A stretch of DNA of 7,154 nucleotides from NCBI GenBank assembly GCA_031257135.1, contig JAIRPH010000039.1, positions 1 through 7,154 on the forward strand. The letters run 5' to 3'. Under the pieces are notes generated by a model. The model was given only the letters and a program-made list of their open reading frames with translations, searched no databases and was not told the origin of the DNA. A program made the translations under genes and the position numbers. The DNA comes from Spirochaetaceae bacterium (lineage in GTDB: Bacteria > Spirochaetota > Spirochaetia > Treponematales > Breznakiellaceae). Shown here in pieces: positions 1 through 6,025 of the stretch (positions are counted from its first letter, which is position 1; each line of letters opens with the position of its first letter).

Positions 1-1818
1 GTATTCCTTAGTTGGAAACTCTTCCAATACGATTATCCTGATATCGGGTTTAACGTATTAAAAAACGGCGAGAAGATCAATCCCGCGGTTTTAGGACCTG
101 GGTACACCGATTATCTTGACCCAGAAGGCTCTGCCGGCGATACCTATCAGATTGAGGTTTTAAGCGGCGGAAGGAAAACAGCCCTCTCCGAAGAGGCAGG
201 GGTTTGGGCTAAAGATTACTTCGCTATCAGTCTTAAAAAACCCGTGGGACGTTTGTGGAATGGAACGAGTTTTACTGGGTATACCGACTATGACTGCATG
301 GACGGAACTGCGGCTGATCTTGACGGCGACGGAAATCTTGATCTCGTGTTTTTCTGGGTACCAGCTAATCAGCAAGACAATTCAATCAGCGGCATAACCG
401 GAACCGTATTCATCGACGCCTATACGTTGAACGGGAAAAAGCTCTGGGGCGAAGGAAAATTCATCGACCTTGGACCAAACATCCGCGCGGGAGCGCATTA
501 CCGTACTTTTGTTGTAGACGATTTTGACGGCGACGGCAAGGCGGAAATCGCGGTAAAAACCGCCCCGGGTACTATCGACACTCAGGGAACGCCGGTAGAT
601 TCGGTAAACAAAGACAAGGTTTACATTAACGCCAGCGGCTATATCCTTGCAGGTCCCGAATATCTGTCAATATTTGAAGGGTCTACCGGAAAACTCTTGG
701 ATACTACGGACTATATTCCATCCCGCGGTATTTCTGATAATGATACTGCCGCTCTTAATACTCTCTGGGGCGACAATTACGGGAATCGGGTAGACCGTTT
801 CCTCTCCTGCGCCGCCCGGCTTGACGGCGTTCGCTCCAGCATCGTAATGTGCCGGGGCTATTACACCAGAACCGGTCTCACCGCCTATGACTGGGACGGA
901 ACTCAGCTTAAAGTACGCTGGACTTTTGATACCCGGACTGACCCTAAAGGACCTGAAAATCAATATCCCTGGGACGGGTTTTATGAAGGACAGGGCAATC
1001 ATAATCTGACCGTCGCTGATGTGGACGGAGACGGAGCGGATGAGATCGTCTACGGTTCTTTGACCATCGATCATGACGGGACTCCGCTGTATACCACCCG
1101 GCTTGGTCACGGAGACGCCCTTCATGTAGGCGATCTCGATCCAGAGCGTCCCGGACTGGAAGTCGTTTCGGTTCACGAGAGTTCGCCTTACGGCATTGAA
1201 ATGCACGACGCCGCTACCGGCGCAATCCTTTGGCGTACCACCGCCTCCGCGGATACCGGACGGGGTATAACCGCGGATATTGATCCTGAATTCCCCGGCG
1301 AAGAATCGTGGTGTACCCTTAACGGCGTGAATATCGGCATCCATTCCGCTGATGGATTGCAACGCAGTAGCGGACCGCTTGCTTCGTGTAATATGGCAAT
1401 CTACTGGGACGGAGACACCGGCAGAGAACTTTTTGACGGCGGATATGAAGAACCAGCGGTCATCCAAAAAGGATCAAAAATGTCCCAAGGGGTATACGCT
1501 CTACAGCCGCTCAAAGAATTTCCCGGTACGAAGACTTCAGCGGGAACTAAGCGGAATCCATTCCTTCAGGCGGATATTCTGGGAGATTGGCGGGAAGAAC
1601 TTATTCTAAGTTCCGCGGACAGCCGGGAAATCCGTATCTACACCACTACTATTCCGACTGTTCACGAAGGGTCCGGTAAAGTTCCAGATAAAGGCATTCC
1701 CGCGTTGATGGATAATCATCAATATCGTATGTCTATTATCTGGCAACACACCGGCTATAATCAGCCTCCCCATACGAGTTGGTTTATCGGCTACAACATG
1801 GCTGATATTCGACGCTAG
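1..1818 (+). CDS. Rhamnogalacturonan lyase, polysaccharide lyase family 11 (5'-truncated by window edge)
   Basis: This enzyme cleaves the alternating rhamnose-galacturonate backbone of pectin (rhamnogalacturonan-I) by beta-elimination. The frame is open from base 1, so the N-terminus, including any signal peptide, lies outside; 605 residues are visible. Counting from base 1, residues 1-80 form the beta-domain that begins PL11 proteins (VFLSWKLF, DIGFNVLKNGEKIN, TDYLD). The propeller follows, with calcium-binding DxDxDG loops at D106-D110, D174-D178 and D340-D344 and shorter ones near D378 and D426. Family landmarks include NIRAGAHY, GPEYLSIFEGSTGK, WGDNYGNRVDRFL, GQGNHNL, GHGDALHVGDLDP, ADILGDWREEL (524-534), IYTTTIPT and YNQPPHTSWF near the end. 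These match my memory of Bacillus subtilis YesW/YesX. I cannot tell endo-acting (YesW-like) from exo-acting (YesX-like) activity, because that depends on a loop I could not align with certainty. The product is probably exported. It is likely co-transcribed with the lipoprotein gene 10 nt downstream. Confidence 0.95.
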   Translation, partial: VFLSWKLFQYDYPDIGFNVLKNGEKINPAVLGPGYTDYLDPEGSAGDTYQIEVLSGGRKTALSEEAGVWAKDYFAISLKKPVGRLWNGTSFTGYTDYDCMDGTAADLDGDGNLDLVFFWVPANQQDNSISGITGTVFIDAYTLNGKKLWGEGKFIDLGPNIRAGAHYRTFVVDDFDGDGKAEIAVKTAPGTIDTQGTPVDSVNKDKVYINASGYILAGPEYLSIFEGSTGKLLDTTDYIPSRGISDNDTAALNTLWGDNYGNRVDRFLSCAARLDGVRSSIVMCRGYYTRTGLTAYDWDGTQLKVRWTFDTRTDPKGPENQYPWDGFYEGQGNHNLTVADVDGDGADEIVYGSLTIDHDGTPLYTTRLGHGDALHVGDLDPERPGLEVVSVHESSPYGIEMHDAATGAILWRTTASADTGRGITADIDPEFPGEESWCTLNGVNIGIHSADGLQRSSGPLASCNMAIYWDGDTGRELFDGGYEEPAVIQKGSKMSQGVYALQPLKEFPGTKTSAGTKRNPFLQADILGDWREELILSSADSREIRIYTTTIPTVHEGSGKVPDKGIPALMDNHQYRMSIIWQHTGYNQPPHTSWFIGYNMADIRR

Positions 1819-1821
1819 GAG
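1817..1821 (+). promoter_or_regulatory. Ribosome binding site of the lipoprotein gene, overlapping the lyase stop codon
   Basis: AGGAG begins inside the TAG stop codon of the lyase (1816-1818) and sits 7 nt before the ATG at 1829. The overlap supports translation coupling of the two genes and fixes the lipoprotein start. Confidence 0.8.
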
Positions 1822-1828
1822 ATATAGC

Positions 1829-3172
1829 ATGAAGAAATATATGTGCGCGTGTATTTTTGCGCTGGCATTTTGGAGCTGTGAAGAGTCCAACCCGCTCCCG
1901 AACCCGGAAACTCCGCCTGATCCGGTTCTTGTGAACCCAGAAGTTCCTGGAGCAAAACCGGTTACCGGTATTAGCATCGCCCTTCCACAAGGGGCGGACA
2001 ATATTCTGGAATTGGAGGAAACGCTCCAGTTGAGCTTGGAGTTCGATCCCGAAGACGCCACCAATAAAAAGGTAAGCTGGATTACCAGCGATCCCAAAAT
2101 AGCCGCGGTTTCTCCCGCCGGACTGGTAACGGCGCTAGACGGAGGAACCATAACCATTACGGCTTTCTCCAAAGCCCTTCCCGCGGTAAGAGCGGTTCAG
2201 GAGGTCACGGTTCTTAGGCACGTTGAAACGATAAGTCTGGAACGTCCTACTATGTCGGTTCTGAGCAAGGGAACCGGCATCGTAACTGCAACGGTCAATC
2301 CCGCTAACGCAACCGATCAAACCGTAACGTGGACATCGAGCAACTCCAGCATTGCCACAGTAACCGGAACAGGAAATGGGCTGACCGGAATAGTTACCGG
2401 CGTAAGTCCGGGAACGGCTACCATTACCGTAAAGAGTAATGAAGGAAATAAAACAGCCGTCGCTACGGTAACGGTTACGAATCCTCCGGTATTTGCTGAA
2501 ACCGGAACCCATACATTAGTCGTCAGGAACTTAAAAACAGAAGCCTTAACCGCTGGTACAACGCCTAATAATTCCGCTTTCCATACATGGACAGGAAAAA
2601 CATGGACAGCTCAAGCAGGGACTTCGCTTACGGTTAAGAATGTCGAGAGCGGAGCAATGGGAGACGCAAGCCCCTTTAAGCCGAGGAATAGTACCGTGGT
2701 ATATTTGAAAACTCCGATTACAGGCTCCTATACTTGGAAGGCAAAGATCAAAATTACCGGCGGTACCGGCGGAGGGCTTTTCTTCGGGGCGTTTGCCAAT
2801 CCTACGGAAGAAGCGGTCTCATCTACCAATTTCTTTCATTTCGTGGGAATTCGGCATACTGGAGGCGCGGCAATCCGAGGCTTCTTCACTCCCGTAAGCG
2901 ATTTAACCACAAGAAATGACCGGTTTACTCCCGATGAGTCGGCGTCAATAAACGCTGAATATACCTATCAACTGTCATGGGATGCTGAAAATAAAAAGTA
3001 TACCGCGAAGATCATCGCCGCCGATAAAGAGTACGTCTGGTCGGGTACCGCAGGCGCCGGTTCGGGTAATGTGAACGCTATCCTTACCGAACCGGATGCG
3101 CCCTATTATCCGGGGTTCTTCGTTATCAGTAATACTATAACTATCACGGAGATTAGTATCGCCAAAGACTAA
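1829..3172 (+). CDS. Lipoprotein with two bacterial Ig-like (BIG2) domains and an unassigned C-terminal domain
   Basis: A 447-residue protein predicted to be an envelope lipoprotein. Residues 1-16 are a short basic-hydrophobic signal (MKKYMCACIFALAFWS) leading to C17. The preceding residues A-F-W-S are a loose lipobox of the kind tolerated in spirochetes, and C17 is the last cysteine in the protein. A proline-rich linker (18-44) follows. Two BIG2-type Ig-like repeats come next (about 45-128 and 132-217), with the usual signs: V(T/E)-x-I-S at the start, DPEDATNKKVSWITSDPKIAAVS and NPANATDQTVTWTSSNSSIATV in the middle, and G-T-x-T-I-T near the end. Residues 221-447 form a beta-rich region with many aromatics and glycines (SYTWKAKIKITGGTGGGLFFGAF, YTYQLSWDAENKKYTAKI). 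I do not recognise it as a named family; it reads like a lectin-like beta-sandwich. Its place behind a pectin lyase suggests substrate binding or display at the cell surface, which is inference. Family known: BIG2 repeats are usually extracellular spacers or adhesion modules. Confidence 0.88.
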   Translation: MKKYMCACIFALAFWSCEESNPLPNPETPPDPVLVNPEVPGAKPVTGISIALPQGADNILELEETLQLSLEFDPEDATNKKVSWITSDPKIAAVSPAGLVTALDGGTITITAFSKALPAVRAVQEVTVLRHVETISLERPTMSVLSKGTGIVTATVNPANATDQTVTWTSSNSSIATVTGTGNGLTGIVTGVSPGTATITVKSNEGNKTAVATVTVTNPPVFAETGTHTLVVRNLKTEALTAGTTPNNSAFHTWTGKTWTAQAGTSLTVKNVESGAMGDASPFKPRNSTVVYLKTPITGSYTWKAKIKITGGTGGGLFFGAFANPTEEAVSSTNFFHFVGIRHTGGAAIRGFFTPVSDLTTRNDRFTPDESASINAEYTYQLSWDAENKKYTAKIIAADKEYVWSGTAGAGSGNVNAILTEPDAPYYPGFFVISNTITITEISIAKD

Positions 3173-3308
3173 ATTCCCGATTGTCTAACACACTGCGCTC
3201 GCCGGCTGAACAGCGGCGAACATAGTGTGTCATCGGTTTGCCCGCCTTCTTCCGCGCCGATGTCTTCCGCGGTATTCGTCCCGAGGGCTTTCTAGTACGT
3301 TTTACTTA
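3173..3308. other. Gene-free spacer between lipoprotein and regulator
   Basis: No ORF of useful size or RNA gene was recognised here. The stretch contains the stem-loop at 3188-3230 and a 9-bp direct repeat (TCTTCCGCG at 3248-3256 and 3263-3271). The remainder, up to the inverted repeat at 3309, shows no structure I can name. It could be a 3' untranslated region followed by decayed sequence. Confidence 0.5.
3188..3230 (+). terminator. Stem-loop after the lipoprotein gene, possible terminator
   Basis: Starting 15 nt after the stop codon, ACACACT (3188-3194) pairs perfectly with AGTGTGT (3224-3230). Inside, CGCCG (3200-3204) pairs with CGGCG (3214-3218), and the two stems are separated by a 5 x 5 internal loop. 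There is no T tract after the hairpin, so it is not a canonical intrinsic terminator. It could instead protect the 3' end of the mRNA, or be a dispersed palindromic repeat. Confidence 0.45.
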
Positions 3309-3356
3309 TTACTATAGAAAAGCCCTTGACTAAGGGGCGGGGCTTTTCTATAGTAA
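3309..3356. promoter_or_regulatory. Perfect 17-bp inverted repeat, candidate operator of the IclR-family gene
   Basis: TTACTATAGAAAAGCCC (3309-3325) is exactly repeated in inverse orientation at 3340-3356, with a 14-nt centre. The arm centres lie 31 bp apart, about three helical turns, so two dimers could bind on one DNA face. The right arm covers the -10 box and part of the spacer of the promoter that reads into the regulator gene. This arrangement would suit autorepression by the IclR-family protein. Alternatively, the transcribed hairpin (AAAAGCCC...GGGCTTTTC) resembles a bidirectional intrinsic terminator and could end the upstream transcript. The two roles are not exclusive. Confidence 0.6.
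3326..3354 (+). promoter_or_regulatory. Sigma-70 type promoter of the IclR-family gene
   Basis: TTGACT (3326-3331, five of six matches to the -35 consensus) and TATAGT (3349-3354, five of six to the -10) are separated by exactly 17 nt. Transcription would start near 3361, leaving only about 12 nt of leader before the ATG at 3373. That fits the lack of a good Shine-Dalgarno sequence there. The -35 box lies in the loop of the inverted repeat and the -10 box in its right arm. Confidence 0.65.
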
Positions 3357-3372
3357 AGCATAGATCGGCATT

Positions 3373-4155
3373 ATGAAACATATCAGCGAGGGAATAAAGA
3401 AAAATCAATCTCTTAGGAAGGCGTTGCAGATATTAGAGGGAATGACTAAAATCCATACTCCCGCGCGGCTTCAGGATATTGCAAAAAAGCTCGATATTCC
3501 TCAAAGTACGGTACTGCGCTTCTTGAATACCTATATCGACTTCGGGTACGTCGGTCAAGACCCGGATACTTCCTGCTACTATCTGACCCTCAAACTCACC
3601 GAGCTTGGGTCTCGGACTAAAGAAAACTTTCCTTTTCAGAACTCGCTCTCGAAGTACGTCAAACAGATTGCTAAACATTTTAATGAATCTTCGTCGCTGT
3701 GCATCGAACATGATATGCAGATGGTGTATATCGCTACCGAAGAAGGTCCCGACCGGATGCTGAAAACCCTCCAGCGCATCGGGCGCATCGCTCCTATGCA
3801 CGCTACCGGCGTGGGAAAACTGCATCTGACGAATTATTCCGACCTCCGGCTCTTGGAACTGGAGCGTAAATTCGGCTTTCCCCGGTATACCGACCATACC
3901 CTTACCACCCTGGACGCCGTAAAAGCGGAAATCGCCAAAATCAGGGTCCAAGGCTACGCGGTAGACGACGAAGAATGTGAAGCCGGAGTGCAGTGCATCG
4001 CCGTAGGGATTCGGGACTATACCAACCTGATTGTCGCGGGAATCAGCCTTTCCGCGCCGGTTACGCGGCTTGGTCCGCCGAAAATCGAGGAAATCGTCGG
4101 CTATCTCAAGGAAGTCGGCTCTCAGGCGTCCCGGGAATTAGGCTGGGAACCCTAG
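3373..4155 (+). CDS. IclR-family transcriptional regulator
   Basis: A 260-residue regulator, the usual length for the family. Residues 13-75 form the N-terminal winged helix-turn-helix (SLRKALQILEGM, then ARLQDIAKKLDIPQSTVLRFLNTYIDFGYV, then the wing). The C-terminal effector-binding domain shows MHATGVGKLHL (142-152, matching the family's LHATALGKA) and GYAVDDEECEAGVQCIAVGI (194-213), followed by VAGISLSAPVTRL. The start is well bounded: an in-frame TAG lies at 3361-3363, and the next methionine (M24) would remove part of the DNA-binding domain. The ribosome binding site is weak. In other bacteria IclR-family proteins such as KdgR respond to pectin breakdown products. Lying directly after a pectin lyase operon, this one may do the same, but the ligand is unknown. 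The PAP2 phosphatase gene follows after 9 nt, so the two probably share a transcript. Confidence 0.93.
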   Translation: MKHISEGIKKNQSLRKALQILEGMTKIHTPARLQDIAKKLDIPQSTVLRFLNTYIDFGYVGQDPDTSCYYLTLKLTELGSRTKENFPFQNSLSKYVKQIAKHFNESSSLCIEHDMQMVYIATEEGPDRMLKTLQRIGRIAPMHATGVGKLHLTNYSDLRLLELERKFGFPRYTDHTLTTLDAVKAEIAKIRVQGYAVDDEECEAGVQCIAVGIRDYTNLIVAGISLSAPVTRLGPPKIEEIVGYLKEVGSQASRELGWEP

Positions 4156-4164
4156 CGGACGGCT

Positions 4165-5082
4165 ATGCCCGAAGTATATCGGCAGGGGCTTGAGCTTATC
4201 CGGGCAATCCAGCGCGTTGAGGGTCCGGCTCTCACCCTGATCATGACCTTTCTCACCAATACGGTCTATATCTATACGCCGATAATACTCTTCCTCCTCT
4301 GGTGCGGAGATGAAAAAAAAGGATTCCATCTGGGACTTATGATGATGTTCTCCGCATGGCTGAACGGATTCTGCAAAGAACTGCTGAAACAGCCGCGGCC
4401 TTATCATCTTGATCCGTCGGTAGGGCGCGGCGTTGAAGCGACTTTCGGACTGCCTTCCGGTCACGCCCAGCTTTCGCTGACCTTCTGGATGATCCTAGCC
4501 TGCTGGCTGGGGCGGCGGTTCCCGCGGGGGCGCGTTGGATGGTTCGGCGGAGCGATCCTGATCAGCCTGAGCGTCGGCTTTTCCCGGGTCTACTTGGGAC
4601 TGCATTTTTTTACGGATATTATCGCGGGCTGGCTTTTGGGGGGACTCATAACCGCGGGATATTTCCTGAGCAAAGACCGGCTTGAAGCGTTTTTTCGCTG
4701 GGGAGGGACCCGGGTTCAGCTTATATGCGGGGCGGTCATTCCCTGGGCGATGAACGCCGCGGGAGGAGACCGGCGCGTCGGGGGTTTATGCTTGGGTTTT
4801 AGTTTGGGATTTAGCTTGATGCTGAAATACTTTCCCTTTTCGGCTGGCGGGACAATAAACGGCGGAAAACCGGGGTTTCTCCGGCTGGCAGGGCGGTACG
4901 CGCTGGGGATAATCGGCGGGTTTATCATCTTGAATTTGACGCCTTTGAATAAATCCGCTCCGTTTTACGAACTTATCCGCTTCATTTGCTGGGGAGCCGC
5001 AGGCTTATGGGCAAGCGCGGGCTGTCCTTTGCTGTTTCTGAGGCTGAACCTTGCGGAAAACCGCAAAGACCGCGGACGGTGA
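4165..5082 (+). CDS. PAP2-superfamily membrane phosphatase
   Basis: A 305-residue multi-pass membrane protein with all three catalytic motifs of the PAP2 (type 2 phosphatidic acid phosphatase) superfamily: K71-x6-R78-P79, PSGH at 97-100, and S140-R141-x5-H147-x3-D151. H100 and H147 are expected to be the catalytic histidines. Hydrophobic stretches are seen at about 22-46, 54-70, 101-117, 126-140, 150-167, 185-197, 204-221, 245-260 and 271-293; the last ones lie in a C-terminal extension of about 130 residues beyond the catalytic core. The family dephosphorylates lipid phosphates such as phosphatidate, undecaprenyl pyrophosphate or lipid A; the substrate cannot be told from sequence. The start at 4165 is limited upstream by the regulator's stop codon, which happens to be in the same frame, and the ribosome binding site is poor. 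It is probably co-transcribed with the IclR-family gene, with no evident functional link. Confidence 0.9.
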   Translation: MPEVYRQGLELIRAIQRVEGPALTLIMTFLTNTVYIYTPIILFLLWCGDEKKGFHLGLMMMFSAWLNGFCKELLKQPRPYHLDPSVGRGVEATFGLPSGHAQLSLTFWMILACWLGRRFPRGRVGWFGGAILISLSVGFSRVYLGLHFFTDIIAGWLLGGLITAGYFLSKDRLEAFFRWGGTRVQLICGAVIPWAMNAAGGDRRVGGLCLGFSLGFSLMLKYFPFSAGGTINGGKPGFLRLAGRYALGIIGGFIILNLTPLNKSAPFYELIRFICWGAAGLWASAGCPLLFLRLNLAENRKDRGR

Positions 5083-5103
5083 AGCCGGAAATCCTCGGTC
5101 TTT
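5065..5103. terminator. Probable bidirectional terminator between convergent genes
   Basis: AAAGACCG (5065-5072) pairs perfectly with CGGTCTTT (5096-5103). The 23-nt loop can add inner pairs (GGA with TCC, CGG with CCG). The 3' side ends in TTT on both strands. It lies between the phosphatase (ends 5082) and the convergent gene (ends 5115), with its left arm inside the last codons of the phosphatase. The T tracts are short, so efficiency is uncertain. Confidence 0.5.
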
Positions 5104-5114
5104 GACGGAACCCC

Positions 5115-5858
5115 TTAGGTTCTCAGCCCGATGTATTCCTGATCAAGCTGTTCCTGCACAAGCCGGGGGTTTTCCTGAGCCAGCGCGCCGCCGTCTATTT
5201 GGGGCAGGCGGAACGGGAAAAACGCGGGACTGCTCATCAAGAGGGTCAGAGAGCTTTTCCTTTCGGGGAGGACGTGTAATGCCGACTCAAGGATAAGGCT
5301 GACTAAAGCCGGACTTTCGATAGTTTTCGGTTCATATTTTTCGTAGGTTCCGCTTTTTCCCTGATCTTTGACGAGTCCCCAAGCCGCGAGGGTGCGGATG
5401 GCGTACCGACTGCATCGTTCTATCGTGGAGCGTTCTCCGTACACTTCGTATATGCGGCTCATGATCTGCTTTTTAATGATCTGATTTTGCAGAGAAAAGA
5501 GAGAACCAAAGACGCCGCAAATATTGAACCAAAAGGGGTACGCTCCGGCGTACATGAGCCAATGGCAGACCGGAGCGTCGTCGCCGTTATTTTTAAGGCG
5601 GTCTAAAGCCGCGTCCCGCAGAGGGATCAGGTCTTTTCTCGGGCTGACCCAAGTATTCATGAGGAGCGAAACCGCAATGGATTTCGTGTACTCCGCGCGA
5701 TTCAAAGCCGCGCCGCTTCCGCTTTTGTCTTTGAGGTACTCTTCCAGTTCCGAGCGGATATCTTTCTCGGACATTCCTGCTATGACTGAATCCGCGGCTT
5801 TCTGCAACCACTCCAGCCGGATGACCTGCTTTATGCCGATTGATTTTTCCGTATCCAT
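5115..5858 (-). CDS. Conserved-looking protein of unknown function with probable winged-helix segment
   Basis: A 247-residue soluble protein that I cannot assign to a named family. It has no signal peptide and no convincing membrane span. Visible parts are an N-terminal helical segment (8-45), WVSPRKDLIPLRDAALDRL (70-88), an aromatic stretch HWLMYAGAYPFWFN (99-112), and a segment at about 124-176 that reads like a winged helix. In that segment a helix IIKKQIMSRIYEVYG is followed by a likely recognition helix STIERCSRYAIRTLAAWGLV (144-163) and a wing KDQGKSGTYEKYEP. SPAFFPFRL (210-218) precedes the C-terminus. This is real coding sequence: it has a strong ribosome binding site and is the only long frame with protein-like composition here. 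The layout faintly recalls BrxA-type (DUF1819) proteins of BREX phage defence, but no other BREX gene is in the window, so I do not assign it. It stands alone, convergent to the phosphatase and divergent from the UMP kinase. Confidence 0.8.
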   Translation of the reverse strand: MDTEKSIGIKQVIRLEWLQKAADSVIAGMSEKDIRSELEEYLKDKSGSGAALNRAEYTKSIAVSLLMNTWVSPRKDLIPLRDAALDRLKNNGDDAPVCHWLMYAGAYPFWFNICGVFGSLFSLQNQIIKKQIMSRIYEVYGERSTIERCSRYAIRTLAAWGLVKDQGKSGTYEKYEPKTIESPALVSLILESALHVLPERKSSLTLLMSSPAFFPFRLPQIDGGALAQENPRLVQEQLDQEYIGLRT

Positions 5859-5864
5859 CTATAG

Positions 5865-5871
5865 TCTCCTT
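5865..5871 (-). promoter_or_regulatory. Ribosome binding site of the unknown winged-helix-like gene
   Basis: On the minus strand AAGGAGA lies 6 nt before the ATG at 5858. It is the strongest Shine-Dalgarno sequence in the window and fixes the start of this gene. Confidence 0.8.
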
Positions 5872-5901
5872 ATACGGTTCTTGCTGAACCGCCTTTGATT
5901 A

Positions 5902-5930
5902 TTGTACATAATTTTCAGATTTTGTATAGC
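5902..5930 (+). promoter_or_regulatory. Weak candidate promoter for the UMP kinase gene
   Basis: TTGTAC (5902-5907) and TATAGC (5925-5930) are spaced by 17 nt in an AT-rich patch of the 167-nt divergent gap. Each box matches consensus at only four positions. It would give a leader of about 90 nt before the ATG at 6026. I found no convincing promoter for the minus-strand gene in the same gap, although an AT-rich patch with TACAAT on that strand (5906-5901) is possible as a -10 box. Confidence 0.3.
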
Positions 5931-6025
5931 CGGTCCCGAAAAGAAACCTCGTCTCAATCTGAGATTCCCGTCCGCAGGGAACCGTATTCTTTCCAGATTT
6001 CCCCGCATCTTCCGATATTAGCGGT

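Noticed and set aside
667..1467. Long open frame (266 codons) on the minus strand inside the lyase.
   Set aside because: It lies wholly antisense to a clear PL11 coding region and its translation resembles no protein family; it is a shadow of the lyase codon pattern.
3248..3271. 9-bp direct repeat TCTTCCGCG, considered as an insertion target duplication or tandem regulator site.
   Set aside because: It has only two copies 15 bp apart, with no mobile element between them; chance is likely in sequence of this composition.
3373..5082. The IclR-family gene and the PAP2 gene are in the same frame, separated by one TAG and three codons; possible readthrough fusion or a broken single gene.
   Set aside because: Both products are full length with complete domains, and a cytoplasmic regulator fused to a membrane phosphatase makes no sense. 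Equal frame occurs by chance one time in three.
5115..5858. Calling this gene BREX component BrxA.
   Set aside because: The resemblance is only a loose layout from memory, with no supporting neighbours such as PglZ or BrxC; left as unknown.
5524..5898. Plus-strand frame of 124 codons opposite the unknown minus-strand gene.
   Set aside because: The minus-strand frame is longer, has a strong ribosome binding site, and has the more protein-like composition.
5952..5964. Small hairpin TCTCA-ATC-TGAGA upstream of the UMP kinase, considered as a riboswitch or operator.
   Set aside because: The 5-bp stem is too short, and no conserved riboswitch core is visible.
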